Source of the DNA: Pseudomonas saxonica
GTDB lineage: Bacteria > Pseudomonadota > Gammaproteobacteria > Pseudomonadales > Pseudomonadaceae
Reading direction: 5' to 3'
NCBI RefSeq assembly: GCF_007858365.1
Contig: NZ_VFIO01000007.1
Location: 204,988-268,987 of the forward strand
Length of the DNA: 64,000 bases
Below, in pieces: positions 41,051 through 50,171 of the stretch. The notes beneath the pieces were generated by a model. That model was not told the origin of the DNA, made no database searches, and worked only from the letters and a program-made list of their open reading frames with translations. The position numbers and the translations under genes are program-made. Every line of letters starts with the position of its first letter. The first letter of the stretch is position 1.

Positions 41051-41643
41051 GCCGGGCAGGTGCCGGCCAGTCCGGTAGTTTCGCCCTGAGCCTGGCTGAG
41101 TTTGCCGCCCAGGCCACGGAAGCCATCGACGCTAGTCTGCGCGAGATCATCATTGAGGTCGGCAACAGCCTGATCCGCATGTCTCCCGTGGGTAACCCGG
41201 AGATCTGGACGCAGAACGCTGTGGCGACCCAGTACAACAAGGCCGTTTACGAGCACAACACGACGCTGCGTAGTGATCCAGCCAACCTGACGAAGGCGGG
41301 CAGGCTTCGACCAGGGCGCAAGGTGCACGACGGCATGGATATCGTCGCTCCTGAAGGCTACGTCGGTGGCCGGTTCCGCGGGAACTGGATGTTCAGCATC
41401 GGCGCCCCCGACAGCGCCACGACCGAAGATATCGACCCGAGCGGCGCCAAGTCGACGGCGCGTATTACCGCCGGCACTATCGAATTCAAAGCAGGCGATA
41501 CCTGCTACATAACTAACAGTCTCGGATACGCGATCCCGCTGGAGTTTGGCCATTCGACCCAGGCACCCGGCGGCATGGTCCGGGTAACCGTGGCCCGCTT
41601 CCAGCAGATCGTGCTGGAGGCTATCAGGAACAATCAGGTATGA
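41047..41643 (+). CDS. HK97 gp10-like tail-completion protein
   Basis: The 198-residue protein starts at a GTG embedded in the preceding stop (GTGA). The helical N-terminus (SLAEFAAQATEAIDASLREI) and a later beta part (YITNSLGYAIPLEFGHSTQA) match gp10/neck proteins. It links the connector to the tail. Confidence 0.75.
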   Translation: MSRAGAGQSGSFALSLAEFAAQATEAIDASLREIIIEVGNSLIRMSPVGNPEIWTQNAVATQYNKAVYEHNTTLRSDPANLTKAGRLRPGRKVHDGMDIVAPEGYVGGRFRGNWMFSIGAPDSATTEDIDPSGAKSTARITAGTIEFKAGDTCYITNSLGYAIPLEFGHSTQAPGGMVRVTVARFQQIVLEAIRNNQV

Positions 41644-42056
41644 GTCACGCAATCATCGCCACGATTTATGAGGAAAAGCTGATCGCCTGGAACGCTGCCA
41701 GGTCGGAGAAGCTGAAGATTGTTTTCGAGAACAAGGCCTACACGCCGGCGGCGGGTGAGACCTACCTTCGCGCGTTCACGATCCCGGGTGATACCGCGAG
41801 CAACACGCTCGGTGGCGATCACCGGCTCTACACCGGCGTGTTTCAGGTAAGCATCATTGCCCCGGCGGGCACTGGGAAGTTTGAAACCAATCCACTCGTT
41901 TCTGCGCTGACAAACCTGTTTCCGCTCTATGCCAGAAATACGAAAGCTGAAGTCACTGTGATCACCATGTCGCCCGTTGATCCGGGCCCAGGTATCACGG
42001 GCGATTCCGTTTACACGGTACCTGTTTCGTTTTCATATCGCGCCGACACCAACTAA
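41640..42056 (+). CDS. Tail terminator protein (lambda U-like, DUF4128)
   Basis: The 138-residue protein has IIATIYEEKLIAWNAARSEKL and a core ending VTVITMSPVDPGPGITGDSV...VPVSFSYRADTN, as in DUF4128/gpU tail terminators that cap tail length. It is coupled to the previous gene by ATGA and precedes the major tail gene, as U does in lambda. Confidence 0.78.
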   Translation: MSHAIIATIYEEKLIAWNAARSEKLKIVFENKAYTPAAGETYLRAFTIPGDTASNTLGGDHRLYTGVFQVSIIAPAGTGKFETNPLVSALTNLFPLYARNTKAEVTVITMSPVDPGPGITGDSVYTVPVSFSYRADTN

Positions 42057-42080
42057 TCCCGCCCATTGGGCAAACCCCGA

Positions 42081-42100
42081 ACCCGCCTTGAGCGGGTTTT
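42081..42100 (+). terminator. Hairpin before the major tail gene
   Basis: ACCCGC and GCGGGT arms (42081-42086 and 42092-42097) with a short T run, 26 bp before the major tail protein start. Confidence 0.6.
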
Positions 42101-42125
42101 GTTATTTCTGAGAGAGGTAAAAACC

Positions 42126-42773
42126 ATGGGCTACAAACTCCCCAACGGCGGCACGTTCCAGCACGCCGCCACTTATGCCGCTGCACTGGCGTTCACCTCG
42201 GTCAGTAACGCAACGGAGGCGGTGGCCACTGTGGTGGATGCGGATCTAGTGGTTGGCGACATTGTGCTGATTGAGTCGGGTTGGAGCACCCTGAATGGTC
42301 GAGTCGTTCGTGTCAAAGCGGCAACAGCAGTGTCGATCACCCTAGAGGATATTGACACCTCTGACACGCAAAGCTTCCCGGCGGGCTCCGGTGGCGGCAC
42401 CCTCAAGAAGATCGAAACGTGGGTGCAGATTCCGCAAATCACCGACGTGGCGTTTTCCGGCGGCGAGCAGCAGTACACGGACGTGGTTTTTCTGGAAGAT
42501 AAGCAAGGCCGCCAAGTGCCCACCGACAAATCGGCGGCCAGTATGGTGCTGACCATTGCCGACGATCCGGGCAAGCCGTTCGTGAAGGTGCTGGAAGCCG
42601 CGGATGCTGGGCGCAAAGTCGAAGCCGCTCGCCTGAACCTGCCGGGCAATGACACTATTTACTACGGTGCTTACACCTCGTTTTCCAAGCAGCCGACGGT
42701 TTCGCGCGGCAACGTGCTGACCCGCACCGTCAACTTGGCGCTTCAGGCCGAACCGACCCGTTATCTGGCGTAA
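42126..42773 (+). CDS. Major tail tube protein
   Basis: The 215-residue protein starts MGYKLPNGGTFQHAATYAAA and is beta-rich (WVQIPQITDVAFSGGEQQYT; VSRGNVLTRTVNLALQAEPTRY). It lies directly before the tail chaperones, as lambda V does, and should polymerise into the tail tube. Confidence 0.85.
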   Translation: MGYKLPNGGTFQHAATYAAALAFTSVSNATEAVATVVDADLVVGDIVLIESGWSTLNGRVVRVKAATAVSITLEDIDTSDTQSFPAGSGGGTLKKIETWVQIPQITDVAFSGGEQQYTDVVFLEDKQGRQVPTDKSAASMVLTIADDPGKPFVKVLEAADAGRKVEAARLNLPGNDTIYYGAYTSFSKQPTVSRGNVLTRTVNLALQAEPTRYLA

Positions 42774-42782
42774 GGAGGCTTA

Positions 42783-43172
42783 ATGGCCAAGTTCAAAATT
42801 CAGCAAAATCCGACATTTAAGGTCGATGTTGAAATCCCTCGCGTGGGTGCCGAGCCTGACAAGGTTCCTTTTGAGTTCCAGTACCGGGATCGCAAATCTT
42901 TGGCAGCTTTGTTTCTGTCGTGGCAGGAAGCCTATAAAGCGGATGAAGAACGCTTCAAGGAGATGGGGGCTGAGCTGACCATCGTTGTGCTGACCGAGGC
43001 CAACATTGAGCGCCAAGTCAGCCAGGTCGAAGCACTGGTTGTTGGCTGGGGCTATGACACCAAGCTCAGCCAAGAGTCCATTCGCGAGCTGGTGGAAACC
43101 TCGGCCGGTGCCGGGGATGCAATCGTAAAGGCCTATCAGGGCGCTTTTGAAGCGGCCCGCCTGGGAAACTGA
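42783..43172 (+). CDS. Tail assembly chaperone G
   Basis: The 129-residue protein ends ...ARLGN with a TGA directly after a GGGAAAC heptamer. It is the unshifted product of a G/GT pair. In lambda, gpG and the frameshifted gpGT bind tape measure and tail protein during assembly and are absent from virions. Helical composition and position between tail tube and tape measure match. Confidence 0.88.
   Translation: MAKFKIQQNPTFKVDVEIPRVGAEPDKVPFEFQYRDRKSLAALFLSWQEAYKADEERFKEMGAELTIVVLTEANIERQVSQVEALVVGWGYDTKLSQESIRELVETSAGAGDAIVKAYQGAFEAARLGN
43163..43169 (+). other. -1 ribosomal frameshift slippery site GGGAAAC
   Basis: In the G frame the codons are CTG GGA AAC TGA, so the heptamer G-GGA-AAC sits exactly in X-XXY-YYZ phase. 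A -1 slip continues into CTG ATC GAG GTC and enters the downstream frame that is open to 43489. Confidence 0.9.
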
Positions 43173-43204
43173 TCGAGGTCGGTCGCGCTCTGTATCAGCC
43201 ATCC

Positions 43205-43489
43205 GTGTCAACCGAGCAGCTCAGCCTGTTCGGCCTGACTTCGACGGACTACGACGACACTGTCGAGGTCTGGCCTGACAACTGGCAGGCATTCCGTCTC
43301 TTTGAAGCCATGTCTACGCAATGGCGGGTGGGGGCATGTGGCGCCACCGGCCTCGATTACACAGCGATCTACGACACCGCCAGCCTTTCGGGCCTTACCA
43401 AAAAACACGCGATTAAGCTCTTCCCTGACCTTCGGGTTTTGGAAGCCGAAGCCATGCTCGCCATGTCTGAGCAAATGAACAAAGGATGA
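43205..43489 (+). CDS. Tail assembly chaperone T part, made as a G-T frameshift fusion (DUF1799)
   Basis: The frame (GTG first at 43205, but open back to 43169) encodes TEQLSLFGLTSTDYDDTVEVW and GACGATGLDYTAIYDTASLSG, typical of DUF1799 T-type extensions. By -1 slippage at 43163-43169 it is made as a fusion of about 235 residues starting at 42783. Independent initiation at 43205 is unlikely, as no good ribosome site is present. Confidence 0.88.
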   Translation: MSTEQLSLFGLTSTDYDDTVEVWPDNWQAFRLFEAMSTQWRVGACGATGLDYTAIYDTASLSGLTKKHAIKLFPDLRVLEAEAMLAMSEQMNKG

Positions 43490-43493
43490 CGGC

Positions 43494-46400
43494 ATGAGTG
43501 GTGAGATTGCGAGCCTTGGGATTGCCGTCCAGACCGGCGAAGTAACCAAGGCCAGTACAGAGCTTGAAAAGCTTGTTCAGGTAGGTGAAAAAGCCGAAAA
43601 GGCAGCAGAAGGCATCAGCGAGGGTTTCGGCAAGGCCTCGGCGGCGGCTTCTGGTTTGTCGGGGACTGAAGCCAAGCTGGCTGAAACCACGGAGGATGCC
43701 AAGGTTCGCCTGCTTGCAATGGCCAAGGCTTCTCTGGACTCAAGCGAGTATCTGAAGAGCCTGGCTTCAAGCGTAAACACCAATACCGCCGCCATGGATG
43801 CGGCCCGAGCCACCACCACCGACTTTGCTGCACTGAACCGGCGACTTAAGGCGGATGCTGATGCATTGGTCGGAACGGTAGACCAACAAACACAATCCAC
43901 CCGCCAAGCAGCAGCGGCGACCGGAGCGCAGGCCGACGGTCTGGCCAAGCTTCTGGGGCAAATCAATCCTGCCGCTGCAGCGCTGGGGCGTCTTGATGAA
44001 CAGCAGGCCAAACTCGAGCAATACCGCAAGGCCGGACTGATTGATGCAGAGACCTTCAAGGATTACTCGACGCGCATCGATTCGATGCGCAAGAGCCTTG
44101 GCGGGTTTGACGATGGGTTGTCGAAAACCGGCCTGAGTGCGAAGCAAACCGAGGCGGCACTGCGTCAATTACCAGCTCAGTTCACCGATATATTTACCAG
44201 CCTGGCAGGCGGGCAAAACCCGCTGATGGTGTTGATCCAACAGGGCGGGCAGATCAAGGACTCGTTTGGAGGCATTGATAACACCCTGACCGTGCTCAAG
44301 GAGAAGTTTCGGTCGCTGTTTTCAGGTGGCTCCGGCGCCGCTGATTTAGGGGCTTCTTTGGCCGGCATGGCAGTGAACTCACAAGATTTGGCTGAGAGTG
44401 CTGGCGAAGCTGGCGAGAGTCTTTCTGATCTGGCTGAAAGCTCGAACACAGCAGCGGAGGCCGCTGAGAACGCACAGAAAGCCGTAGGGGCGATCAGCCC
44501 AGCAATGAGTGGCGTGACGCTTGGTGCGGCAGGGATGGCGCTCGCCGTACTTGCCGCAGCGGCAGCGGTAGGCGTACTGATCTATGGCTATAGCCAGGGG
44601 AGCAAGGAGGCTGATGAGTACAACAAGGCACTGATCCTCACCGGTAACTATGCCGGAACCAGCGCCGGGCAATTGGCTGACTTGGCACTGCAGGTCAGCG
44701 CTACCAATGGCACGATCGGCGATGCGGCAGCCATACTGGCTAAGCTCGCAGGTAGTGGTGTGATTGCAAGTAGCAGCTTCAAGGAAATAGCTGATGCAGC
44801 CTCAGCAATGGAAGACGCTACTGGCAGGTCGGTAGATGCAACCATTGCCGAGTTCGTCAAAATCGCAAAGGACCCGGTGGCGGCAGCAAAAGAACTCAAT
44901 GACCAATATCACTTCCTGACCGCCTCGGTTTACTCGCAAATTGTCGCGCTGAAGGAGCAGGGCGATACCACGGCAGCGACCGACCTTCTCACCAAAACCT
45001 ACGCCGAAACGGTTCAAGATCGATCCAGGCAGATTACCGACAACCTCGGGACGATTGAGCTGGCATGGAAAGGGATCAAGGATGCGGCTGCCGGCGCGCT
45101 GGATGCGACGTTAAATATCGGTCGGGTGCTGACCATGGAGCAGCAGGCGCAGGTCATTCGGGATCGCCTCGCAACCAATCAGGGTCGACGCGGGCGAGCA
45201 GCAGCACTTGGGCTTGAAACCAGAGACACAGCCAAGGACCGGGCTGCTCTGGCTTACCTTGAGCTGCAGATCGACGCCGAGAAAGCCAAAAGTACCTATC
45301 TGGGTGAGCAGAGAAAGATTCAGGATGATTCTCTGAGTGCGATGATCAAAGTCGATGCGCTCACCAAGTCGTCCTGGACCAACGAGCAAAAAAGGACTGA
45401 GGCGCTAAAGGAGTATAGAAAGCAGCTTGAAGCTATTCGCAGGGCGAACCCTGACGATGCGCGCCTGAATCAGAGCGTTATCGACAAGAACATCGCGAAT
45501 ATCAATGCAAGGTTCAAAGACCCTAAAGGTAGTTCCACCGGTGCAGTTGATCTCACGGAATTCAACGCCTCCCAAAACGCAATCAAAGCCATTTTGGCCG
45601 AGTACGCGAACGCGCAGAAAGAGTTGGACGCACTGCAAAAGGCGGGCTTGGTTTCGCAGGAAGAGTACGGCTGGAAGCGCGCAGGTCTGATCGGCAACGA
45701 GAAGGATGAAATCACCAACGCGTATGAAGCGGAGATTGCAGCTCTTGAGTCAGCCAAGGCCAGAAAGACCACCTCGGCTGCGCAAGCGATCGAACTCGAC
45801 AAAAAGATCGCCGATGCCCGCACTGACATGGTTAAAGCTCAGCAGGACGCGGACAGTAAGCTCAAAGTGTTGGCAACCGCAGAGAAAGGCAGACTTGATC
45901 AGCTAAGGATCGCTTCTGAGGCCTATGTCACCCAACTGGAGCGGCAGCGTTCCGCACTTGATAACTCTGGCACACGCGCCGCGGCAGCGCTGGGATTTGG
46001 GGGTCGTCAGGCAGGGTTGCAAAGTGACCTGGATGGCGTCACCGACAAGTTCAACGATGAGCGCGCAAAGCTACTAGATCGCCGCAAGACCGCTCCCGAC
46101 AAATACAGCGAGGAAGACTACAAGCGGGACCTTGGAAGCCTTGAAGCCGCCGAGAATAAGTACCGAGACACGGTCGTCGGTAACTACGACAAGATTTCCG
46201 AAGCCCAGGGCAACTGGCGCAGCGGTGCCACTTCGGCGTTTGAGAACTACCTCGAATCGGCACGGGATATCTCCGGACAGACGAAAAGCCTGTTCAGCAA
46301 CGCGTTCAGCTCGATGGAAGATGCGGTCGTTAACTTCGCCATGACCGGGAAGCTTTCGTTTGCGGACTTCACCAAGTCGATTTTGGCGGACATGGCGCGC

Positions 46401-46955
46401 ATTGCATCACGGCAGGCAGCCTCAGGGATTCTAAGTTCTCTGGTAGGGGTTGGCGTCTCGGCGGCTGGCGCTTATTTCGGCGGTGGTACTGCATCCGCCG
46501 GATCTACTCAGGCCGGATACAGCCCTGAAATCATGGACGGTTGGTCAGGCATCCAGCAGGCCAAAGGCGGGGCTTGGCATGCGGGCGTACAGATGTTTGC
46601 TGATGGCGGCGCCTTCACTAACTCCATCGTTAGCAAACCGACCGCGTTCGGTATGGCCAACGGCAAAACCGGGGTCATGGGTGAAGCAGGGGAAGAGGCC
46701 ATCATGCCGCTGACCCGCACCGCGAGTGGCAAGCTCGGTGTTATGGCGGTTGGTGGCGGCAGTGGAACTTCGATCAGCCTCAATATCCCCTTAATGGTGA
46801 TGACCGACGAAGAGTCAGGCCGCCCGGATGGGGCTGAACTCGATACCGAAGCTTTCCAGCGCAACATGCAAGACCGGATGCGCGTCGTGGCCAAGGAAGA
46901 AATTGCCAAGTCGTGGCGCCAAGGCGGGGTCAGCAGCCGAAACGTAAAAGGATGA
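43494..46955 (+). CDS. Tail tape measure protein
   Basis: The 1153-residue protein has long helical stretches throughout, a hydrophobic central segment (SGVTLGAAGMALAVLAAAAAVGVL region near residues 338-362) and a C-terminal lambda H-type domain (FADFTKSILADMARIASRQA; GEAGEEAIMPLTRTASGKLG). It sets tail length and helps DNA pass the envelope. It follows the G/GT chaperone directly. Confidence 0.93.
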   Translation: MSGEIASLGIAVQTGEVTKASTELEKLVQVGEKAEKAAEGISEGFGKASAAASGLSGTEAKLAETTEDAKVRLLAMAKASLDSSEYLKSLASSVNTNTAAMDAARATTTDFAALNRRLKADADALVGTVDQQTQSTRQAAAATGAQADGLAKLLGQINPAAAALGRLDEQQAKLEQYRKAGLIDAETFKDYSTRIDSMRKSLGGFDDGLSKTGLSAKQTEAALRQLPAQFTDIFTSLAGGQNPLMVLIQQGGQIKDSFGGIDNTLTVLKEKFRSLFSGGSGAADLGASLAGMAVNSQDLAESAGEAGESLSDLAESSNTAAEAAENAQKAVGAISPAMSGVTLGAAGMALAVLAAAAAVGVLIYGYSQGSKEADEYNKALILTGNYAGTSAGQLADLALQVSATNGTIGDAAAILAKLAGSGVIASSSFKEIADAASAMEDATGRSVDATIAEFVKIAKDPVAAAKELNDQYHFLTASVYSQIVALKEQGDTTAATDLLTKTYAETVQDRSRQITDNLGTIELAWKGIKDAAAGALDATLNIGRVLTMEQQAQVIRDRLATNQGRRGRAAALGLETRDTAKDRAALAYLELQIDAEKAKSTYLGEQRKIQDDSLSAMIKVDALTKSSWTNEQKRTEALKEYRKQLEAIRRANPDDARLNQSVIDKNIANINARFKDPKGSSTGAVDLTEFNASQNAIKAILAEYANAQKELDALQKAGLVSQEEYGWKRAGLIGNEKDEITNAYEAEIAALESAKARKTTSAAQAIELDKKIADARTDMVKAQQDADSKLKVLATAEKGRLDQLRIASEAYVTQLERQRSALDNSGTRAAAALGFGGRQAGLQSDLDGVTDKFNDERAKLLDRRKTAPDKYSEEDYKRDLGSLEAAENKYRDTVVGNYDKISEAQGNWRSGATSAFENYLESARDISGQTKSLFSNAFSSMEDAVVNFAMTGKLSFADFTKSILADMARIASRQAASGILSSLVGVGVSAAGAYFGGGTASAGSTQAGYSPEIMDGWSGIQQAKGGAWHAGVQMFADGGAFTNSIVSKPTAFGMANGKTGVMGEAGEEAIMPLTRTASGKLGVMAVGGGSGTSISLNIPLMVMTDEESGRPDGAELDTEAFQRNMQDRMRVVAKEEIAKSWRQGGVSSRNVKG

Positions 46956-46958
46956 TTT

Positions 46959-47294
46959 ATGGCAATCGAAACATTCACCTGGCAAACCGAAAAGGGCGAA
47001 GGCGAGATCAAACAGCGCGTGCGCACCAAGCAATTCGGCGACGGCTACGCGCAGACGACTACGGACGGGATCAACAACAAATCCCAGTCCTGGCCGTTTA
47101 TGCACACCGGCCCCAAGGACAGAATCAAGGCCATTATGGCGTTTCTGGATCGGCACCAAGGGGCGAAAGCCTTCCTCTGGACACCGCCACTGGGCGAGCT
47201 GGGTCTTTACAAGTGCAACGGTTACAAGCCTTCACCCCGTGGCGGGCTGACCTACTCCCTGTCGGCCACCTTCGAGCAAGTGTTTCACCCCTAA
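46959..47294 (+). CDS. Minor tail protein, lambda M-like
   Basis: The 111-residue protein has FTWQTEKGEGEIKQRVRTKQ, FGDGYAQTTTDGIN, and AFLWTPPLGELGLYKCNGYK, the gpM/distal-tail signature. It starts the tip-assembly series M-L-K-I-J in lambda order. Confidence 0.9.
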   Translation: MAIETFTWQTEKGEGEIKQRVRTKQFGDGYAQTTTDGINNKSQSWPFMHTGPKDRIKAIMAFLDRHQGAKAFLWTPPLGELGLYKCNGYKPSPRGGLTYSLSATFEQVFHP

Positions 47295-47306
47295 GGTAAT
47301 CCTCAC

Positions 47307-48059
47307 ATGGCATTAATCACGGACATCCAGAAACTGGAACCCGGCGGCGAAATTCGCCTGTTCGAAATCGACGGGACTGAATACGGCGCGGATTACCTGC
47401 GCTTTCATGGGCATGCCATTCCACATACCCCGGATGAATTGCTGGCCTATCAAGGCTCTGACGAAGATCTGCCTGCCAAGTCGATTTTCTGGCAGGGCAA
47501 CGAATACGCTGCGTGGCCCGTGAACATTGAAGGAATTGGCTCTGACAGCGACGGCACAGCCACTCGGCCTACGTTCATAGCAGGCAACATCAACGGCCGG
47601 GTGACGGCGCTGTGCTTGGCTTTTGAAGACCTGCTCAAGTTCAAACTCACCGTACGCGAGACACTGGCGCAGTACCTGGATGCCGAGAACTTCCCCGAAG
47701 GCAATCCCACGGCCGACCCGACGCAAGAAGCACTGGAAATCTGGTTTATCGACCAGAAAACCGGTGAAGACGGCGAACAGGTGCAATGGGAACTGTCCTC
47801 GCCTGGCGAAATCGACAACCACGGCTTGCCCGGGCGCCAAATGACGACTTTCTGCCATTGGGCAATGACCGGCGGCTATCGTGGCCCGAACTGTGGCTAC
47901 ACCGGCAGGCAGATGTTCGACGACGAGGACGTCCCGACCGATGATCCCAGCAAGGACATCTGCAAAGGCTGCCTGTCGTCCTGCAAGTTACGCTTCGGCG
48001 AAAACGAAGAGCTTCCCCACGGTGGATTCCCCGCTGTGTCCCTCATAGCCCGGAGCTGA
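47307..48059 (+). CDS. Minor tail protein, lambda L-like
   Basis: The 250-residue protein has a C-terminal cysteine cluster (CHWAMTGGYRGPNCGYTGRQ and DICKGCLSSCKLRFG) equivalent to the Fe-S-binding cysteines of lambda gpL. Its N-terminal part is beta-rich. It joins the tail tip between M and K. Confidence 0.9.
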   Translation: MALITDIQKLEPGGEIRLFEIDGTEYGADYLRFHGHAIPHTPDELLAYQGSDEDLPAKSIFWQGNEYAAWPVNIEGIGSDSDGTATRPTFIAGNINGRVTALCLAFEDLLKFKLTVRETLAQYLDAENFPEGNPTADPTQEALEIWFIDQKTGEDGEQVQWELSSPGEIDNHGLPGRQMTTFCHWAMTGGYRGPNCGYTGRQMFDDEDVPTDDPSKDICKGCLSSCKLRFGENEELPHGGFPAVSLIARS

Positions 48060-48061
48060 TC

Positions 48062-48826
48062 ATGCGCAAACACATACTGAGCGCGATTGCTGCGCATGCG
48101 GCTGCCGAGTACCCCAAAGAAAGCTGCGGTCTGCTGCTGGCAGTTGGGCGCAAGCAGCAGTACTTCCCGTGCCTGAACATTGCCAGCGAGCCAAACGAAG
48201 AATTTCGCCTTGATCCTGAGGACTACGCGGCTGCGGAAGACTTGGGCGAAGTAATCGGCATTGTTCACTCCCACCCGGACGCTACCAGTCGCCCGTCTCC
48301 GCGCGATCTGGCCATGTGCGAGGCCACTGCCTTACCCTGGCACATTCTGTCGTGGCCGGAGGGCGACATGCGCACGATCACGCCAACGGGCAGCACGCCG
48401 CTGCTCAAGCGTCCGTTTGTTCATGGGGCCTGGGACTGCTGGCAGGTCTGTGCGGATTGGTACAAGCGTGAATGGGGGCTGGAGTTCGAGGCATTCCAGC
48501 GCGTAGATGGCTGGTGGGAGAGTGCGGAGAACACCAGTCTTTATGAGGCCAATTATGAGGCGTCGGGCTTTTTGCGGGTCGATCAGCCGCAGCGCGGAGA
48601 TTTGATAATTATGGCGATTGGGCGAACGGCTTACCCGAATCATGCCGGGGTTTACTTGGCCACTGATCCGGCGCTACCGGGTGAAGAGTCAGGCGCATTT
48701 GGCCCTGGGCCATTTCTGCTGCACCACATGTACGGCAGGCCTTCCGAGATCATCGTCTACGGCGGCCCTTGGCATGACCGGACGCGCCTGATCCTCAGGC
48801 ACAAAGACGCAAAACAACCAATATGA
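48062..48826 (+). CDS. Tail tip peptidase, lambda K-like (JAMM + NlpC/P60)
   Basis: The 254-residue two-domain protein has an N-terminal Mov34/JAMM metalloprotease motif (GIVHSHPDATSRPSPRDLAM; His-x-His...Asp) and a C-terminal NlpC/P60 domain with Cys in GAWDCWQVCADWY and His in YPNHAGVYLA. In lambda, K helps tail-tip assembly and may cut peptidoglycan during infection. All catalytic residues are present. Confidence 0.9.
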   Translation: MRKHILSAIAAHAAAEYPKESCGLLLAVGRKQQYFPCLNIASEPNEEFRLDPEDYAAAEDLGEVIGIVHSHPDATSRPSPRDLAMCEATALPWHILSWPEGDMRTITPTGSTPLLKRPFVHGAWDCWQVCADWYKREWGLEFEAFQRVDGWWESAENTSLYEANYEASGFLRVDQPQRGDLIIMAIGRTAYPNHAGVYLATDPALPGEESGAFGPGPFLLHHMYGRPSEIIVYGGPWHDRTRLILRHKDAKQPI

Positions 48827-48852
48827 CGCGGCAGGGCCGCAGGAGATATCTG

Positions 48853-49056
48853 ATGATTAAGCCAGACCCGTTTTCCCCTGCCATCGGTTGGCGCAGAGAC
48901 TTCGCCAATCCTGAGCGCGATCCTGTCGAAATTGATGTCCAGGATGGGCGCGCTGAATATCTGCTCAGCGGCCCATACCGAATGGCCGAAGGCGCCTCTA
49001 TCCAAGTCGTCAACGGCAAAGTGCTCTACAGCAGCGGCGCCCCTATGCCGAAGTGA
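48853..49056 (+). CDS. Small phage protein at the start of the K-I cargo island
   Basis: The 67-residue protein MIKPDPFSPAIGWRRDFANP continues with DVQDGRAEYLLSGPYRMAEG and appears beta-rich. An AGGAGA site precedes it. It overlaps the end of a convergent gene by 14 bp. Function is unknown. Confidence 0.6.
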   Translation: MIKPDPFSPAIGWRRDFANPERDPVEIDVQDGRAEYLLSGPYRMAEGASIQVVNGKVLYSSGAPMPK

Positions 49057-49306
49057 GCTTTCCAAGGAGCCTGGCTACGTCACCCTTGACCTTCACCGCC
49101 TGGCTGTTCTCAATTTGCAAGAGGCCCACTTCGCCGCCGGTAGCCTTGAGTGCGGCCGCCACGTCGGAGAATGCTAAGTCCGACTGAAAAGAGATGATTC
49201 CACGAGCTTCTTCGGTTCCTCCAGATGAAATTTCTGCTGCTTTTGCTACAACCTCAGCGCTGTCAGTGATGAGAATGTACGGGAATCGAGTTTGACCAGG
49301 GTGCAT
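49043..49306 (-). CDS. Small phage accessory protein
   Basis: The 87-residue protein starts MHPGQTRFPYILITDSAEVV after an AAGGAGCG site and reads as a compact alpha/beta domain (EEARGIISFQSDLAFSDVAAAL; GGEVGLLQIENSQAVKVKGD). It is antisense to the late operon, as morons are. Function is unknown. Confidence 0.65.
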   Translation of the reverse strand: MHPGQTRFPYILITDSAEVVAKAAEISSGGTEEARGIISFQSDLAFSDVAAALKATGGEVGLLQIENSQAVKVKGDVARLLGKLTSA

Positions 49307-49428
49307 GTTTCGCTCCTTCAATAAACGCGCCGATATTGGCGCAACCCCAGTCCTTGGGCTTGCAGGCGAAGGACTGGGGGGATCCTTCTATTCATTTCTC
49401 GCTGCCCACCCGGCAGAAGGAGGGCTGT

Positions 49429-49695
49429 ATGCAGCCAAACCAGCGTTACATGCTGACCATTCACGACCTATTCACCATTTCCGACGGCGCTCTCTGCGGT
49501 GTCGAAGCCGAGGTCGCCATTCTGGACGGTGGCGTCGAGATCGATCGCATGAAGTTCTCCGGCAAGTGCCAGAGCAAGGATGGTTACAGCCGCGCCTACA
49601 TTGGAAAGCCTGGGCTTACTGCTTCGCTCGTCGCGGGGCCTGGTCGAATTCTGTTCGAGAAAGTTGAAGTCACGCCGGTGGCGTCAGTCCGCTGA
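49429..49695 (+). CDS. Small phage accessory protein
   Basis: The 88-residue beta-rich protein begins MQPNQRYMLTIHDLFTISDG with a GGAGG site at good spacing. It includes VEAEVAILDGGVEIDRMKFS. It overlaps the 3' end of the convergent gene by 26 bp. Function is unknown. Confidence 0.62.
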   Translation: MQPNQRYMLTIHDLFTISDGALCGVEAEVAILDGGVEIDRMKFSGKCQSKDGYSRAYIGKPGLTASLVAGPGRILFEKVEVTPVASVR

Positions 49696-49906
49696 TGAAG
49701 TCATCTGAGCCAAGACGATGAGAGCCATACTTGACGACATATCCTTCGCTTAGGCGTGATGCCGCAGCCTCAGCTATGGCTTTACTTGCGTAAACATCAA
49801 CCAAATGCCAAGAAGCAGGCTTTTCTCTCAGGACTGCCCAGCCCAATACCCAGCCTTTGTTGTCCGGATCTACCGGTAGGTTTTGCGCGATACTTCTAAT
49901 TGACAT
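49670..49906 (-). CDS. Small phage accessory protein
   Basis: The 78-residue protein MSIRSIAQNLPVDPDNKGWV... includes WHLVDVYASKAIAEAAASRL, a strand-helix unit common in small phage proteins. A GGAGCG site precedes the ATG at 49904-49906. It is antisense to the late genes. Function is unknown. Confidence 0.62.
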   Translation of the reverse strand: MSIRSIAQNLPVDPDNKGWVLGWAVLREKPASWHLVDVYASKAIAEAAASRLSEGYVVKYGSHRLGSDDFISGLTPPA

Positions 49907-50171
49907 GACCGCTCCTTGGTTTTGAGAAGACCAAAAGCTACTACTGAACGATTGGAGGGCGCCACTGGCATTCCATCCACGCTGGATGCCTGGCCAGGAA
50001 GCTTGGCGCCACTGGGGATTCGTACAGGCTGGAGGAATTCGAATTCCTAGCGAATATGGTATGACAAAGTCAATGAAAAATTGACGAAGTCTCTTGACTT
50101 GTGCAGACTCGCGCCTCATTTTTGATCTGGATCGATGCGAAGGAATTGCATCGGCAAAAAAGGAGGCGGTC

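Noticed and set aside
49043..49906. The four small K-I genes as one structured RNA or repeat region
   Set aside because: Each has a proper ribosome site and protein-like composition, so separate small genes are the simpler reading.
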